Below are positions 1-9,500 of a DNA stretch of 24,797 nt, in pieces. Each line of letters starts with the position of its first letter. Positions within the stretch are counted from its first letter, which is position 1. The notes below the pieces were generated by a model that searched no databases, was not told the DNA's origin, and saw only the letters and a list, made by a program, of their open reading frames with translations. This stretch comes from SIAJ01 sp036266155. GTDB taxonomy: Bacteria > Planctomycetota > Planctomycetia > Gemmatales > Gemmataceae. Location: contig DATANR010000060.1 in the NCBI GenBank assembly GCA_036266155.1, forward strand, positions 1 through 24,797. The letters are read 5' to 3'. The position numbers and the translations under genes were made by a program.

Positions 1-12
1 CCTCACCCCCGG

Positions 13-43
13 CCCCTCTCCCCCCGAAGCGGGGGGAGAGGGG
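13..43. repeat. Perfect 13-bp inverted repeat, C-rich/G-rich
   Basis: The arms at 13-25 and 31-43 are perfectly complementary and enclose a 5-base loop (gaagc). The preceding bases (cctcacccccgg) resemble the edge of C-rich extragenic repeats that I recall from many GC-rich genomes; that is recollection, not a search. The element ends about 30 bases before the first gene, with no T-run after either side. It could terminate or attenuate transcription entering from the left, or be a dispersed repeat. A smaller hairpin with the same core (ccgaagcgg) lies at 3272-3286. Confidence 0.6.
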
Positions 44-61
44 AGAAAGGAATTTGTCGTG

Positions 62-68
62 AAGGGGG
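62..68 (+). promoter_or_regulatory. Ribosome binding site that fixes a TTG start
   Basis: An AAGGGGG tract ends six bases before a TTG codon at 75. The reading frame is closed upstream by TGA at 60-62, and there is no in-frame ATG or GTG between that stop and the TTG. The site therefore supports TTG 75 as the true start of the PilM/PilN-like gene. Confidence 0.55.
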
Positions 69-74
69 TTTCGT

Positions 75-1658
75 TTGTCTCGTTTCTTGGCCATTGATGC
101 CGACCAGGGCGGCATCCACGTTGCAGTGGGGACGGGCGCTCGCGGCGGGACCGTGCGCGTCGAACACGCGCTGACGGTTCCGGTGACGGAATTGCTCACG
201 CCGGCGAACGCCGCGGACCTGGGGCGCCAGCTCCGCGACGCGCTGCGAGCCGGCGGCATCGCCGCGGGACCGACGCTGGCGACCGTGGGCCGCGACCGCG
301 TCATCCTCAAAGACGTCAAGATCCCCCGCGTCGGTCCCAGTGAGGAACCGAACCTCGTTCGCTTTCAAGCCACCAAGGACGCGACCGAGGCTAGCGACGC
401 CGTCGTCCTCGACTATTACACGCTCGATCGCGATGATCCGGACGGTCAGGTGCGTGCCGTCACGGTGAGCGTCCGCAAGGACGTGGTGGCGGCTTACAAG
501 GCGCTCTGCCAGGCGGCCGGCCTCAAGCTCGCCGGCGTCACGCCGCGACCGCAGGGTGCGCTGGCGGCTCTTGAACGCGCGATCGCGACGGGCGCCGTGA
601 CGGAGCCGGAAGCCAAGCGTGCGTCGGTGGCGGTGCTCACGCGTGGCGAGAAGTGGGGCGAACTGCTCATCGCCCGCGACGGCCAGGTGGTCTTCTCGCG
701 GGCGGTGTCGGCGACGGCGCTCAATTCCGAGTCACAGATTCTCAGCGAATTGCGGCGCAATCTGGCCGTCTACAACGGCCAGTCGCCACAGCAACCGGTC
801 GAGGCCGTCTACGTCGCCGAGGCGGCTGGCCCGGTTGGCTGGAGCGGTCGGATTCGCAGCGGGCTGCAAGTGCCGGTGCAGGCGTTCGACCCGCTCGCCG
901 GCGTCGAGAGCTTTACGCCGGCCGATGCCCGCGGCCATTTTGCGACGCTCGTCGGCCTGTTGCAGCTCAAGACGCGCGGCACGCGGCTGCCGATCGATCT
1001 GGCCGCGCCGCGTGAGCCGGTGGTAGCCAGGTCGTCGAGCCGCAACTTGATGGCCGCCGGCGTCGCCGTGCTGGCGTTTTTGATTATCGGCGGGCTCGGT
1101 TTTGGTTACATGAAGGTCAAGGCCAAGGACGCGACCTACGCCAAGCTCACCGCGGAGAAGGTCGACCTCGAAAAGACGATGAAGGACTACGAGGAAGACG
1201 ACAAGCGGATCAAGGCGCTCAAGGAATGGGACGAGTCACGCATCAACTGGCTCGACGAAATTTACGATCTGACGGCCCGCTTCCCTGACATCAAGAACGC
1301 CCGGCTCGAACAGTTCCGCGCCGAGCCGCTGACGGTGCAGAAGGGGGCCAAGACCAAGTACGTGGCGCGCATCACCCTCAAGGTGGCGACCAACGACCCC
1401 AATCTGATGAACAACTTGCAGAACGGCATGAACGCCGACAAGAAGTACCACAACATCAACAAGCAGATCAAACCAACGACCGGCCTGAGCGGCGGATTTA
1501 CGCAGACGTACGAGGTGCGGGCGGACATCGAGCGCCGGCCGGCCAACGAGTACGTCCGCAAGCTGACGGCCACGGCCCCCTCGAAGCCGAGTAAGTTGAG
1601 CGACACCGGCAGCGGCAGCGACCTTGAAGGCGGATTCGGAGGGCAGGTCAATGAGTAA
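75..1658 (+). CDS. PilM-PilN fusion (GspL-like) assembly protein
   Basis: This 527-residue protein has the architecture of GspL, or of PilM joined to PilN. Residues 1 to about 310 resemble the cytoplasmic actin-like fold of PilM (opening MSRFLAIDADQGGIHVAVG). One membrane segment follows at about 325-347, then a charged coiled coil (about 350-395) and a periplasmic PilN-like region. In type IV pili and type II secretion this part links the cytoplasmic ATPase side to the periplasmic alignment complex. The start is a TTG with a good ribosome binding site, forced by an upstream in-frame stop. It overlaps the next gene by eight bases, so the two are probably translationally coupled. The fold assignment comes from layout and sequence feel, not a search. 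The last 30 residues are Ser/Gly-rich. Type II versus type IV cannot be decided here. Confidence 0.72.
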   Translation: MSRFLAIDADQGGIHVAVGTGARGGTVRVEHALTVPVTELLTPANAADLGRQLRDALRAGGIAAGPTLATVGRDRVILKDVKIPRVGPSEEPNLVRFQATKDATEASDAVVLDYYTLDRDDPDGQVRAVTVSVRKDVVAAYKALCQAAGLKLAGVTPRPQGALAALERAIATGAVTEPEAKRASVAVLTRGEKWGELLIARDGQVVFSRAVSATALNSESQILSELRRNLAVYNGQSPQQPVEAVYVAEAAGPVGWSGRIRSGLQVPVQAFDPLAGVESFTPADARGHFATLVGLLQLKTRGTRLPIDLAAPREPVVARSSSRNLMAAGVAVLAFLIIGGLGFGYMKVKAKDATYAKLTAEKVDLEKTMKDYEEDDKRIKALKEWDESRINWLDEIYDLTARFPDIKNARLEQFRAEPLTVQKGAKTKYVARITLKVATNDPNLMNNLQNGMNADKKYHNINKQIKPTTGLSGGFTQTYEVRADIERRPANEYVRKLTATAPSKPSKLSDTGSGSDLEGGFGGQVNE

Positions 1659-3075
1659 GCGCGAACGCAATCTGGCCGTTGTCCTCATTGCCGTCCTCGG
1701 GACCGGCGCCGTTCTGTTTATTGGTTACTCCTTTATCCTCTCGCCGCTGATGGAGAAGGAAAAACTGATCACCACCAAACAGCGTGAGATCACCGACCTG
1801 GAAGACGAAATCAGCCACATCATGGCCGAGAAGAAGAAGTACGAGGCGATCCGGTATCAGAGCCTGCCGAACGATCCGGTCCAAGGCCCCGGCGTGGCGC
1901 GTGAGGAATACAGCAAGCTGCTCGAATCGCTCTGCCGCAAGGCCGGCCTGGACAACGGGCTGAACATTCAGGTGTCCGAGCCGGACAGCAAATCGGTCCC
2001 GATGATCGCCAACAAGAAGCCGGCCTACACGCGGCTCAGTTGGGAAGTGAAGGCCAAGGGCGACGAATACTTTCTCGTCGACTTCCTGCGGCTCTTCTAC
2101 GCCCAGCCATTGCTGCACCAGATCAAAACGATGAATCTCCAGCGGCCGTCCGACCAACGGTCGCAGATGCGCCGCGAGCTGGACATCATCATCAAGGTGG
2201 AGGCCCTGGTCCTCGACAACGACAAGGGACGGGCCACGCTGTTGCCCGTCGTCCGCGAGATGGCCCTGCTCGTCAGCTCGGCGGCCTACACGGGCTACAA
2301 CTTGCACGCGACACATAACGGCAAGGGCTCGCCGCTGGCGCCCGCGGGCGTGCTGGCCGATCCGCCGCGCGACTATCTGGCGATTGCCGGCAAGAACGCG
2401 TTCTTCGGGCCGGCCAAGGTGAAGCCCGTCGAAAAGGAGTTCGAGCCGCCGCCCCAAGAGGATTTGTCGCCGTACATCGTGCTGACCGCGATCACCAGCT
2501 ACGAGGACGGCAACTTCGTCGCAACGCTACGCGACTTCTCGACCAACAATAACTACACGGTTACGCAGTCGCCGAAAGGCGCGATCGAAGTAAAGGGCGA
2601 GTATGAACTCAATGGCAAAAAGAGGTTCCTGGCCGGTTACAGCGAAAAGACCTCGAGCCGCAATCTTTTGTACGGCTCGCCCGACGGTGGCAATCTGCGC
2701 GTTTGGCGGGTACGGCGGGTGACGGCGAGCGAATTGATTCTGGAGAAATTAGATAAAGAGGAGGCGCCGGCGCTGGTGGATGAGGAGACAGAGAAGCCCG
2801 TTGAGAAGCCCAAGGTGCCGAAGCAAGCGTATTTCGGCGGCGGGGCCTGGATGTTCGTGGCGGTGCAAGAGGGTAAGAATTACTCGGTCGGGCTCGACCA
2901 GTGTCTGGACATTAATGTCAAGAAGGGCGAGGAAGGCAGCAAACCGCCGCCGCACCTTGGCCCGACATTCCTGACCTCGCGTGAAGCGACGCGAGCGATT
3001 TACGCTCCGCTGCCCACTCCCGTTTCCACCTCCGCTGTGAGCACACCGGCGGTGAAAGAGGATCGACGACGCTAA
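1651..3075 (+). CDS. PilO-PilP-like (GspM/GspC-like) inner-membrane protein
   Basis: This is a 474-residue protein. A short cytoplasmic tail (MSKRER) is followed by one membrane segment at about 6-31, a coiled coil to about 62, and a periplasmic ferredoxin-like region to about 190, which is the PilO/GspM layout. Residues from about 240 (DYLAIAGKNAFFGP) to 370 include a beta-rich part (YIVLTAITSYEDGNFVATL) that resembles PilP or the GspC homology region, which contacts the secretin N-domains. The tail holds a second small beta-rich stretch. I chose ATG 1651, preceded by GGAGGG, over an in-frame TTG at 1624 because it gives the usual short tail before the membrane helix. It overlaps the upstream gene by eight bases, so the two form an operon. 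The PilO part is more certain than the PilP part. Confidence 0.65.
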   Translation: MSKRERNLAVVLIAVLGTGAVLFIGYSFILSPLMEKEKLITTKQREITDLEDEISHIMAEKKKYEAIRYQSLPNDPVQGPGVAREEYSKLLESLCRKAGLDNGLNIQVSEPDSKSVPMIANKKPAYTRLSWEVKAKGDEYFLVDFLRLFYAQPLLHQIKTMNLQRPSDQRSQMRRELDIIIKVEALVLDNDKGRATLLPVVREMALLVSSAAYTGYNLHATHNGKGSPLAPAGVLADPPRDYLAIAGKNAFFGPAKVKPVEKEFEPPPQEDLSPYIVLTAITSYEDGNFVATLRDFSTNNNYTVTQSPKGAIEVKGEYELNGKKRFLAGYSEKTSSRNLLYGSPDGGNLRVWRVRRVTASELILEKLDKEEAPALVDEETEKPVEKPKVPKQAYFGGGAWMFVAVQEGKNYSVGLDQCLDINVKKGEEGSKPPPHLGPTFLTSREATRAIYAPLPTPVSTSAVSTPAVKEDRRR

Positions 3076-3143
3076 GCCGCGGAGCCCGAAGCGCCACGCT
3101 AGGCAGAGAAAGAAAGACCGGAGATTGCGGGGGAATGAAAAAG

Positions 3144-3225
3144 ATGGAGATGGAGATGGAGATGGAGATTAGGATCGAACGACGGATGCAGCGGCACAGC
3201 GGATCCTAATCTCCATCTCCATCTC
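3144..3225. repeat. ATGGAG tandem repeat forming a 24-bp perfect inverted repeat
   Basis: Four consecutive ATGGAG units lie at 3144-3167. The segment 3153-3176 is perfectly complementary to 3202-3225, with a 25-base spacer. A further degenerate copy of the CTAATC motif follows at 3226-3236. One strand of each arm is almost pure purine. It sits between the PilO/PilP-like gene and the secretin gene. It could be a transcription terminator or processing structure, or a simple repeat fixed by slippage and inversion. Confidence 0.8.
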
Positions 3226-3455
3226 AATCCTAATCTTCTTGACGTGGTCGTCGCTGCGGATTTTCGTACCGTCTCCGAAGCGGAGAGGGGGAACAAGACA
3301 GCCGACGAAGTCATCGGGTTTCACGATAGTCGCCTGTTCGCCTACATTAGCCCTTTCTGAGTCCCTCGCCGGTTCGGTTGAACTATTAGAACCGGTTGTG
3401 CCGAATTTAGCGGGGACGAGGCCGGAGGACCGGCTGGATTCACTCACGTCTGCGC

Positions 3456-3475
3456 ACGGGTCATGGGGGACCCGT
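3456..3475 (+). promoter_or_regulatory. Leader hairpin upstream of the secretin gene
   Basis: ACGGGTC (3456-3462) and GACCCGT (3469-3475) are perfect complements around a 6-base loop. The hairpin ends 28 bases before the secretin ATG and just ahead of the GGGGAGAAA ribosome binding region (3489-3497). It may shape the leader of the secretin mRNA. A regulatory role is inference. Confidence 0.35.
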
Positions 3476-3503
3476 ACACGGGCCGTCGGGGGAGAAACCG
3501 CAC

Positions 3504-6500
3504 ATGACGATCACGCCGCACAAGTCCTTCTGGCCGAAGCGCTGGCTCCGTTCGTTCGCCGGGGCTGCCCTGGCGACGGCCGTGGTGGGCGGGGCCGTCT
3601 GGGCTGCCGACCCGCCGCTCGAAGCCTTCCCGCCGCTCCTCAAGGAGCTGCCCAAAGACAAAGCCAAGGAGGCTCCCGCCAAGGAGACTCCCAAGGTTGC
3701 GGAGCCGAAGGTCAAGGAGACCCCCAAGGCGAGCGAACCCGTCGTCGTCAAGCCGAAGCTGCTCACGTTCGCGATGGCCAGCAAGGAATGGGCCGGCGTG
3801 ATGGAGTGGTACGCCAACGAATCCGGCCTGGCGTTCAACTCGGTCGAGAAGCCGCCGACCGGCTCGTTCAATTTCATCCCGCCCAAGGACGCCAAGACGG
3901 GCCAGCCGAAGCTGTACACGCTGTCCGAAATCACGGACATCATCAACGAAACGCTGCTCGTCAAGGGCTACGTGCTCGTGCGCGGCGAGGCGACGTTCCG
4001 CCTCTGGCCGGCCAGCGAGAAGATCGAAGCCGAACTGGTGCGCCGCATCTCGCTTGACGAATTGAAGACCCTCGCGTCGCGCGATCTTGTGCAGGTCGTG
4101 CTGCCGCTCAAGATGCTCGTGGCCTCGGAACAGGTGGCTGACGTCCAAAAGATGATGAGCAAGCTTGGCGAAGTGTCGGCGTTGCCGGGCACCAACTCGC
4201 TGCTCATGATCGAATACGCCGGCAACTTGAAACGCATCATCAGCGATCTCAAAGCGAGCGAGGCCGACGAAGGCCAGTCCGAGCAATACACGCACAAGTG
4301 CGAGTACGTGAAGGCCCGCGACGCGGTGACGCACTTGAAGGACCTGTTGAACGTTGAGGACACGTCGGGCGACACCCGCGGCCGCGGCTTCGGTCCCGGC
4401 GGCTTCGGCAACTTTGGCGGCGGCGGTGACCCGCGCTTCGATCCGCGCATGATGGGCGGGCCCGGCTTCGACCCGTCGATGATGGGCCTCGGCGGTCCCG
4501 GCGGCCGTGGCCGCGGGCTTGGCACGCGCACGCAGAAGCCGACGCGAGTTGTTGGTGACGATTCGACCAACACTGTGTTCCTGAATGGCGCGGCCGACAA
4601 GGTCGCTCAGGGCAAGGCATTCCTCATCAAGTACGACGTCGGCACCGAGAAGATCGTTTCCAGCGCGCCCGAGTGGCAAACTTACTCGGTCCCGCAAGGA
4701 AACGCTGATTCACTTGCCCAGGCGTTGGCGGAACAGTATCGCGGCACGACGGTCCGTGTTCGCGCTTTGTCCGGCAACCAAATTATCGCGTGGGCTCCCG
4801 CGGCGGACCATCTCGACATCATCAAGACGCTCAACAACTATTCGAAGTCCGGCAAGGAGATCGCGAAGAACATCAACGTGTCGGGCGTGGACGTCAACGA
4901 TGTCGTCACCATGCTCGGCAAGATGTTCCCGGATCCGACGCACGGCGGGCCAGTCATCACACTGTCGCTCAGCGGCAGCGCGGTGACGGTCAAGGGCAAG
5001 CAGGAGCAAGTCGCGGACGTCGAGTCGGTCATCAAAGCGCTGATCGGCAGTACTGACAGCGAGCCAAATGGCCCCGGCGGCGGCAATGTGCGCATCATCA
5101 ACTTGAAGGAAGGCAGCGCGACCGATCTGGGCGAAGCTCTCCGCATGCTCATGGAGAGCATGGGCAATCCGAACGTGCGCGTCGTCCGTCCAGACGGGTC
5201 GCCCGTGCCGCCGAAGCCGCCGGTCGCGGTCCCGCCGGGGATGCCACCGACCGGCACGCCGCCGGTGGTTCCAAAGGGCGATGCTCCGAAGATCCCGAAT
5301 GTTCCGGGCCTCGACGCACCAAAGGTCCCTGAACTCGACAAGAAAAAGACCTCGGCCGAGCCTGGCGAGGGCAAGGGTTACGGCTACGGCGTCCGCGACT
5401 TGGCCGTCACGTCGATGATCGCGATGGGCGGCGGACAGATCGTTGACCCGGCGCAGGCCAAGCCGAAGGCGGCCGGCGGCGCGCCGCTGACGATCACGAC
5501 CGTCGGCGATCGGCTCATCATCACCGGCGACGATCCGAAGGCAGTTGCGCTGGCGTATGACCTCGCCCGGTTGATCATCAACGGCAAGGGCGAAGCCTAC
5601 AAAGTCTTCCGGTTACAGAACGGCAACGCGTCGGAAGTCGCTCGCGTACTCAACGAGTGGTTCAACGGCCAGCAACAGCAGCAACAACGGCCGCAGAACC
5701 CGCTCGCCGCGTTCATGCAAGCCGGCCCCTTCGGAGGTCGTGGCGGGCCGTTCGGGCAACAGCAGCCGGAGGCCGAGAAGCCACGCGTCCGCATCGTGGC
5801 CGAGCAGTCGAGCAATTCACTGCTGGTGCGGGCGAACACACTCGACCTGATCACGATTCAAGGACTGCTCGACAACGTTCTCGACGTCGGGGCCGGCGAT
5901 TCGAAGGCGGTCATGAAACCGTTCTTCATCGGGCCGCTGCAATACGCGGTCGCGACCGAGGTCGTGAGCATCCTCAGGGAGGTCTACCGCGAAAGCACGA
6001 ACCAGGCGGCCAGCCAGTCGCCAACGACCGGCGGGTTCGCGGCATTCGGCGGGCCGTTCGGCGGCGGGGCCTTCGGTCAGCGTTCGCAACCACTCGACCA
6101 GCTCGGCCGGCCGAAGCAGGTGAGCCTGTCGATCACGGCTGACGATCGAACGAACTGCATCGTCGGTATGGCCACGGAACTGATGGCCAAGGACATCGAG
6201 AAGGTCGTTCAGATTCTCGAAATGAACGCCAAGGATTCGACCAAGGTCATCCAGCTCGTGAAGACACCGGGCGTTGATCCGACGATGGTGCAGGACGTGC
6301 TGGATGCCATCCAGGGGCGCACGCCGACGTCGCAACTCCAGCAGCAAGGCCGCGGCGGCATGGGCCAGTTCGGCGGTATGGGTCAGTTCGGTGGCGGCGG
6401 ACAATTTGGCGGTGGCGGCCAGTTCGGCGGCGGCGGTCGCGGCTTTGGCGGCGGCTTCGGCGGGCCGGGTGGTGGATTCGGTGGCGGCGGTGGGCCCGGT

Positions 6501-9500
6501 GGCGGCTTCGGCGGTGGCGGCCGTGGCTTTGGCGGCGGCGGTGGCGGCCCAGGTGGCGGTGCTGGCGGCGGCGGCCGCGGCTTCGGCGGCGGTGGCGGCG
6601 GCGCACGGCCCGGCGGGAGATCGAGCAGGGAGGACCAGCCACCCGGCAGCCTACCCGGGATACCGCAAGTCGGCAGAGGGCCCGATTTTTTTGAACAACG
6701 GGACATGGACGTCCCGCAGCAGACCCTCCTCTACGATCCGTACGAAGAAGCCATAAACCAGCGGCGAGCCGGCCCGCTCGCCCACGGTGACGGCGTGCAG
6801 ATGCTCTCCCCGGTCCGCCTCACGGCCGGCACCGAGGAGCAACAGCCGCCGACCGGCGGCGCGCAGCCCAAGCAGCCGAGCACACCGATTCCGCCTGGAG
6901 TTGTTTTCCCGACCACGCCGTTGGGCAAGCCGGGCGAGACGCCGAAAGTCGGCGGTCCGCTCGAATTGATCGGGCCGCGCGGCTCCGTTCAGTTCACGCC
7001 ATTGCCGGAACTCAACTACGGCATCGTGACGGCCAACAACATGGCCGACCTGCAACTGACTCTGGAAATCATCAGGAAGCTTACCGAGGAATTGAAGAAA
7101 GACGCGGCAACCTCCGGCCCGCAGATGGAGATTGTTCCGCTGAAGTTCGGCGACGCGGCCGAAGTCACCACGCTCGTCAATCAGCTCGGTTCGCGCGCCG
7201 CCTTGGGGCAATCACGCGCGACGCAGCCCGGTGTTCAGGGCCCGTTTGGACAATTGAACCAGGCGCAAAACAGCGCCGGTGGATCGGTGTTGCTCCTGCC
7301 GATTCCACGGCAGAACGCCATCCTGATGTTCGGATCCGAATTGCGGTTCCCGTATTACAAAAAGCTCATCGAGCAATTCGACATCACGAATACGAATCGG
7401 CCGGTTGCCATTCCGCTGAAGAACGCCAGCGCTCAACAGGTCGCCAACCTACTATCGCAGTTCTACGCGTCGCGGTATTCGGCTGCGGGTGAGAACCAGA
7501 ACAACGATCTGCTCAGGTTCTCCTATTCGACCAGCAACAACAGTGTCATCGTACAGGCCGGCAAGGGCGACCTGGAGGAGATCAAGGGCATCATCGAGCG
7601 GCTCGACACTGTTCCGTCGGAAGCGAAGAACGAGCTGAAGATCATTCGGCTCGTTAACGCGCCGGCCGACGAACTGGCGGCGACGCTGCAGACGGCCTTG
7701 CTCGCCAATGTGCTGCCGCAGGGCACCGGCATCGTGCAGGCGGCCGCGGGCAACATTCCGGGCGGAAACTTCGGTCAGCAGCCGATTGGCGCTCAGCAGC
7801 CCGGCACCAACATTGCCGGCAATCAGTTCGGCCAGGCCGGCACGCAGGGTCGAACCGCGGCACTCGGCTCTCAGGCCTCCAACACGACGAAGACGGTCTC
7901 GCTGCGGTTCATCGGGCCGGGCAAGGACGGCACGGTCGAATCCGGTTACCTGGAAGACGTCCACATCACCGCCGACCTGCGGTCGAATACGCTCATCATC
8001 TCGGCCCGCGAGGAGACGCAAAAGCTCCTGGCCGCGGTAATCAAGCAACTCGACCAGCCGAGTGCCGCGCGGGCTGGCATCAACATCTTCACGCTCAAGC
8101 GTGCCGATGCGACGATGACCGCCAACCTGCTCCAACAGCTGTTCCTCGGCACGGGGCGGACCGGCCAGGGTAATACGGGCTTCCCGAACGCCGGCTTCCC
8201 AGGGGCGAATACGACGGGGACCAGTGGCGCCGGGCGGCCGTTAATGACGCTGACGGGGACGCCCGGCGACAGCGCCGCCCTGATCACGCCGTCGATCACC
8301 ATCGATGATCGTACCAACTCGGTCATCGTCGCGGCGAGCCAGAACGATCTCGATGCGATCCGCGCGATCATCTACCGGCTGGATGACGCACCGGTCGTCA
8401 AGCGCTCGACGCACGTCATCAAGCTCCGCAACGCCGGGGCCGTCGACGTTGCCAACGCCTTGTCACCGTTCCTCGCGAATGTGTTGGCTGTCATTAACAC
8501 CAATATCACGGCCACGAACTTCCTGGACATCCAGCGCAGCATCGTGGTGGCGGCCGAGCCGGTCTCCAACAACCTGCTCATTGATGCCACGCCGGAAGCG
8601 ATGGCGGCCCTGTTGCCGATCATCGAGCGTCTCGACGCCCAACCGCTGCAAGTGTCGGTCGAAGTATTGATCGCCGAAGTGATCCTGACCAACAACGAGG
8701 AATTCGGCATCGAGATCGGCTTGCAGAGCCCAATTCTGTTCAGCCGATCCGTGATCCCGTCGAGCAGCGGCGTGAGCTTCTCGAACGCCACGGCCGGAAC
8801 GCAAGTGGGCAATGCGGTCCCGGCCGGGGTGACGACCGGAACGACCGGCATCCTGAACTACGCCGGCCAGGCGTTCGCGTTCAACTCGACAGCGGCGCCG
8901 GCCTACAGCAATCTCCTTCGGCAGGGGACAGTCGGATTTCAGGGCCTGACCAACTACGGCGTCGGCCGGGCCAATACCAACGGCATTGGCGGCTTTGTGT
9001 TCAGTGCGGCATCGGACACGGTCAACGTCCTGATTCGCGCTCTCAAGACCCAGGGCCGCGTCGATAACCTGACGCGGCCGACGATTACATTGCTCGACAA
9101 TCAAATCGGCTCGGTCAACATCGGCGGCTTGTATCCGTACACGAACGGCGGCCAGTTCACGTCGTTCGGCACGTTCCAGCCGACAATCGCGCAGCAGCAA
9201 ATCGGCACCACGCTGACGGTCGTGCCGCGCATCAGCCCGGACGGCCGCGTGCTCATGCGGGTCGAGCCCAGTATTGTCGCCCCGGAAGACACGCTCGTCA
9301 GCCTGGGCAACGGCCAGTTCGCCACGGCATTCCGCCAGCAGGCGGTGCAGACGACCGTGTCGGTCATGGACGGCGAGACGGTCGTGCTCGGCGGGTTGAT
9401 CAGCAAGACCGATGTGCGTCAGGAGAACAAGGTGCCGTGGCTCGGCGACCTGCCGTACATCGGGGCGGGCTTCCGCTACCGTACGCAGACGCAAGAAAAG

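Larger units (their letters stand above)
3076..3503. other. 428-base intergenic gap with hexamer repeat and small hairpins
   Basis: No credible gene is seen here. The gap holds a purine-rich ATGGAG repeat that forms a 24-bp inverted repeat (listed separately), a small hairpin at 3272-3286 (TCTCCG/CGGAGA), a 7-bp inverted repeat at 3369-3375/3389-3395 (CCGGTTC/GAACCGG) and another at 3456-3475. The secretin gene probably has its own promoter in this gap, but I could not identify convincing -35/-10 boxes. Confidence 0.6.

Noticed and set aside
3144..3236. Possible CRISPR-like array
   Set aside because: The units are six-base tandem repeats without spacers, and no cas genes are present.
3239..4057. 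272-codon plus-strand open frame before and over the secretin start
   Set aside because: It overlaps the secretin in another frame; the secretin has a signal peptide and a ribosome binding site, whereas this one has neither.
3444..4697. 417-codon minus-strand open frame
   Set aside because: It is antisense to the secretin N-terminus and is Arg/Leu-rich without recognisable domains.
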